32,563 nucleotides of DNA, from assembly GCF_907165215.1 (NCBI RefSeq), contig NZ_CAJRAY010000009.1, forward strand, positions 1 through 32,563. The letters run 5' to 3'. Position numbers and translations under genes: made by a program. This DNA is from Thermobacillus xylanilyticus (GTDB lineage Bacteria; Bacillota; Bacilli; Paenibacillales; Paenibacillaceae). Positions 32,403-32,563 of this stretch are shown piece by piece (the stretch's first letter is position 1; the number at the start of each line of letters is the position of its first letter). The notes beneath the pieces were generated by a model. That model saw only the letters and a list, made by a program, of their open reading frames with translations. It was not told where the DNA came from and searched no databases.

Positions 32403-32431
32403 TTGAAATAAGAACATTTGTTCGATAAAAT
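32403..32431 (+). promoter_or_regulatory. Promoter with embedded LexA (SOS) box before the transposase gene
   Basis: -35 TTGAAA (32403-32408), 17-bp spacer, -10 TAAAAT (32426-32431): a near-consensus sigma-A promoter. The spacer contains GAACATTTGTTC (32412-32423), which has the GAAC-N4-GTTC form of Gram-positive LexA boxes. The gene starts 34 bp after the -10. The LexA role is inferred from sequence only. Confidence 0.6.
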
Positions 32432-32465
32432 AAAGACAACCCGGAAAAACGGAGGGGGAGCGGAC

Positions 32466-32563
32466 ATGTTTTCGAACGAGACAGCTCTTCGTTTCCTTCA
32501 ATATTCGGAACAGAAATGCGCCGATCTCCTGATGCAAGCGCGCTGGCCCGGCGGTTTCCGGTG
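32466..32563 (+). CDS. IS1595-family transposase, N-terminal part (cut by window end)
   Basis: Only the first 32 codons are visible. They read FSNETALRFLQYSEQKCADL, then LMQARWPGGFR and the first two bases (TG) of the next codon. IS1595-type transposases start with a short helix and the motif W-P-x-G-F-R-C-P-x-C, the first Cys pair of a zinc ribbon, and the visible TG fits Cys. GGAGGGGGAG is the ribosome-binding site. The catalytic DDE/DDN domain and both element ends lie outside or cannot be recognised, so completeness is unknown. Confidence 0.72.
   Translation, partial: MFSNETALRFLQYSEQKCADLLMQARWPGGFR

Overview
The window looks like the chromosome of a high-GC, spore-former-type Firmicute of the Paenibacillus/Cohnella kind. 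The reasons are the many purine-rich ribosome-binding sites, the TTG and GTG starts, Bacillus-like sigma-A promoters, lipoprotein binding proteins of carbohydrate ABC importers, and YesM/YesN and YesS style regulators. Most of it (about 3.9-31.9 kb) is a rhamnogalacturonan (pectin backbone) utilisation region that resembles a rearranged Bacillus subtilis yes cluster (M, N, O, P, Q, R, S, T and a PL11 lyase), with additions.

Layout. Positions 1-3670 are a visibly AT-richer strip: a broken 2H-phosphoesterase remnant, a coiled-coil lipoprotein, three GNAT acetyltransferases in a row (the first lacking its N-terminal part), a small membrane protein and another gene fragment. From 3920 a plus-strand block encodes a PL11 rhamnogalacturonan lyase, an LplB/YtcP/LplA-type importer ending in a good terminator, a YesS-type membrane-anchored AraC regulator, a beta-propeller protein of unknown activity, a YesT-type SGNH acetylesterase, a CE4-type deacetylase and an RDD membrane protein. 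A minus-strand pair (nagA and an acyl-CoA-dehydrogenase-like gene) interrupts the theme. Then come a lipoprotein with a C-terminal Ig-like domain, a small membrane protein, uxaC, a convergent LacI-family repressor gene, a divergent Gfo/Idh/MocA dehydrogenase gene, and a second transport block: YesM kinase, YesN regulator, YesO/P/Q importer and YesR (GH105) hydrolase. After a terminator there is a 520-bp intergenic stretch with degenerate repeats of about 53 bp and then the first codons of an IS1595-type transposase gene.

How it fits together (inference from the families): oligosaccharides are taken up by two importers, neither with its own ATPase gene here. They are cut by the PL11 enzyme and YesR, de-esterified by YesT and perhaps the CE4 protein, and the galacturonate goes through UxaC. 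None of these enzymes shows a secretion signal, so the local enzymes appear to work inside the cell.

The regulatory DNA gives the clearest new observations. A 13-bp box CGGAAAANTGAAC occurs three times before yesO and once, plus a degenerate copy, before yesS, with the close pairs two helical turns apart. A near-identical 16-bp palindrome lies just downstream of the predicted promoters of both uxaC and the lacI gene, which suggests one repressor controlling both. A cre-like site precedes yesO, and a GAAC-N4-GTTC SOS-box-like element sits inside the predicted promoter of the transposase gene. No rRNA, tRNA or CRISPR array was seen.
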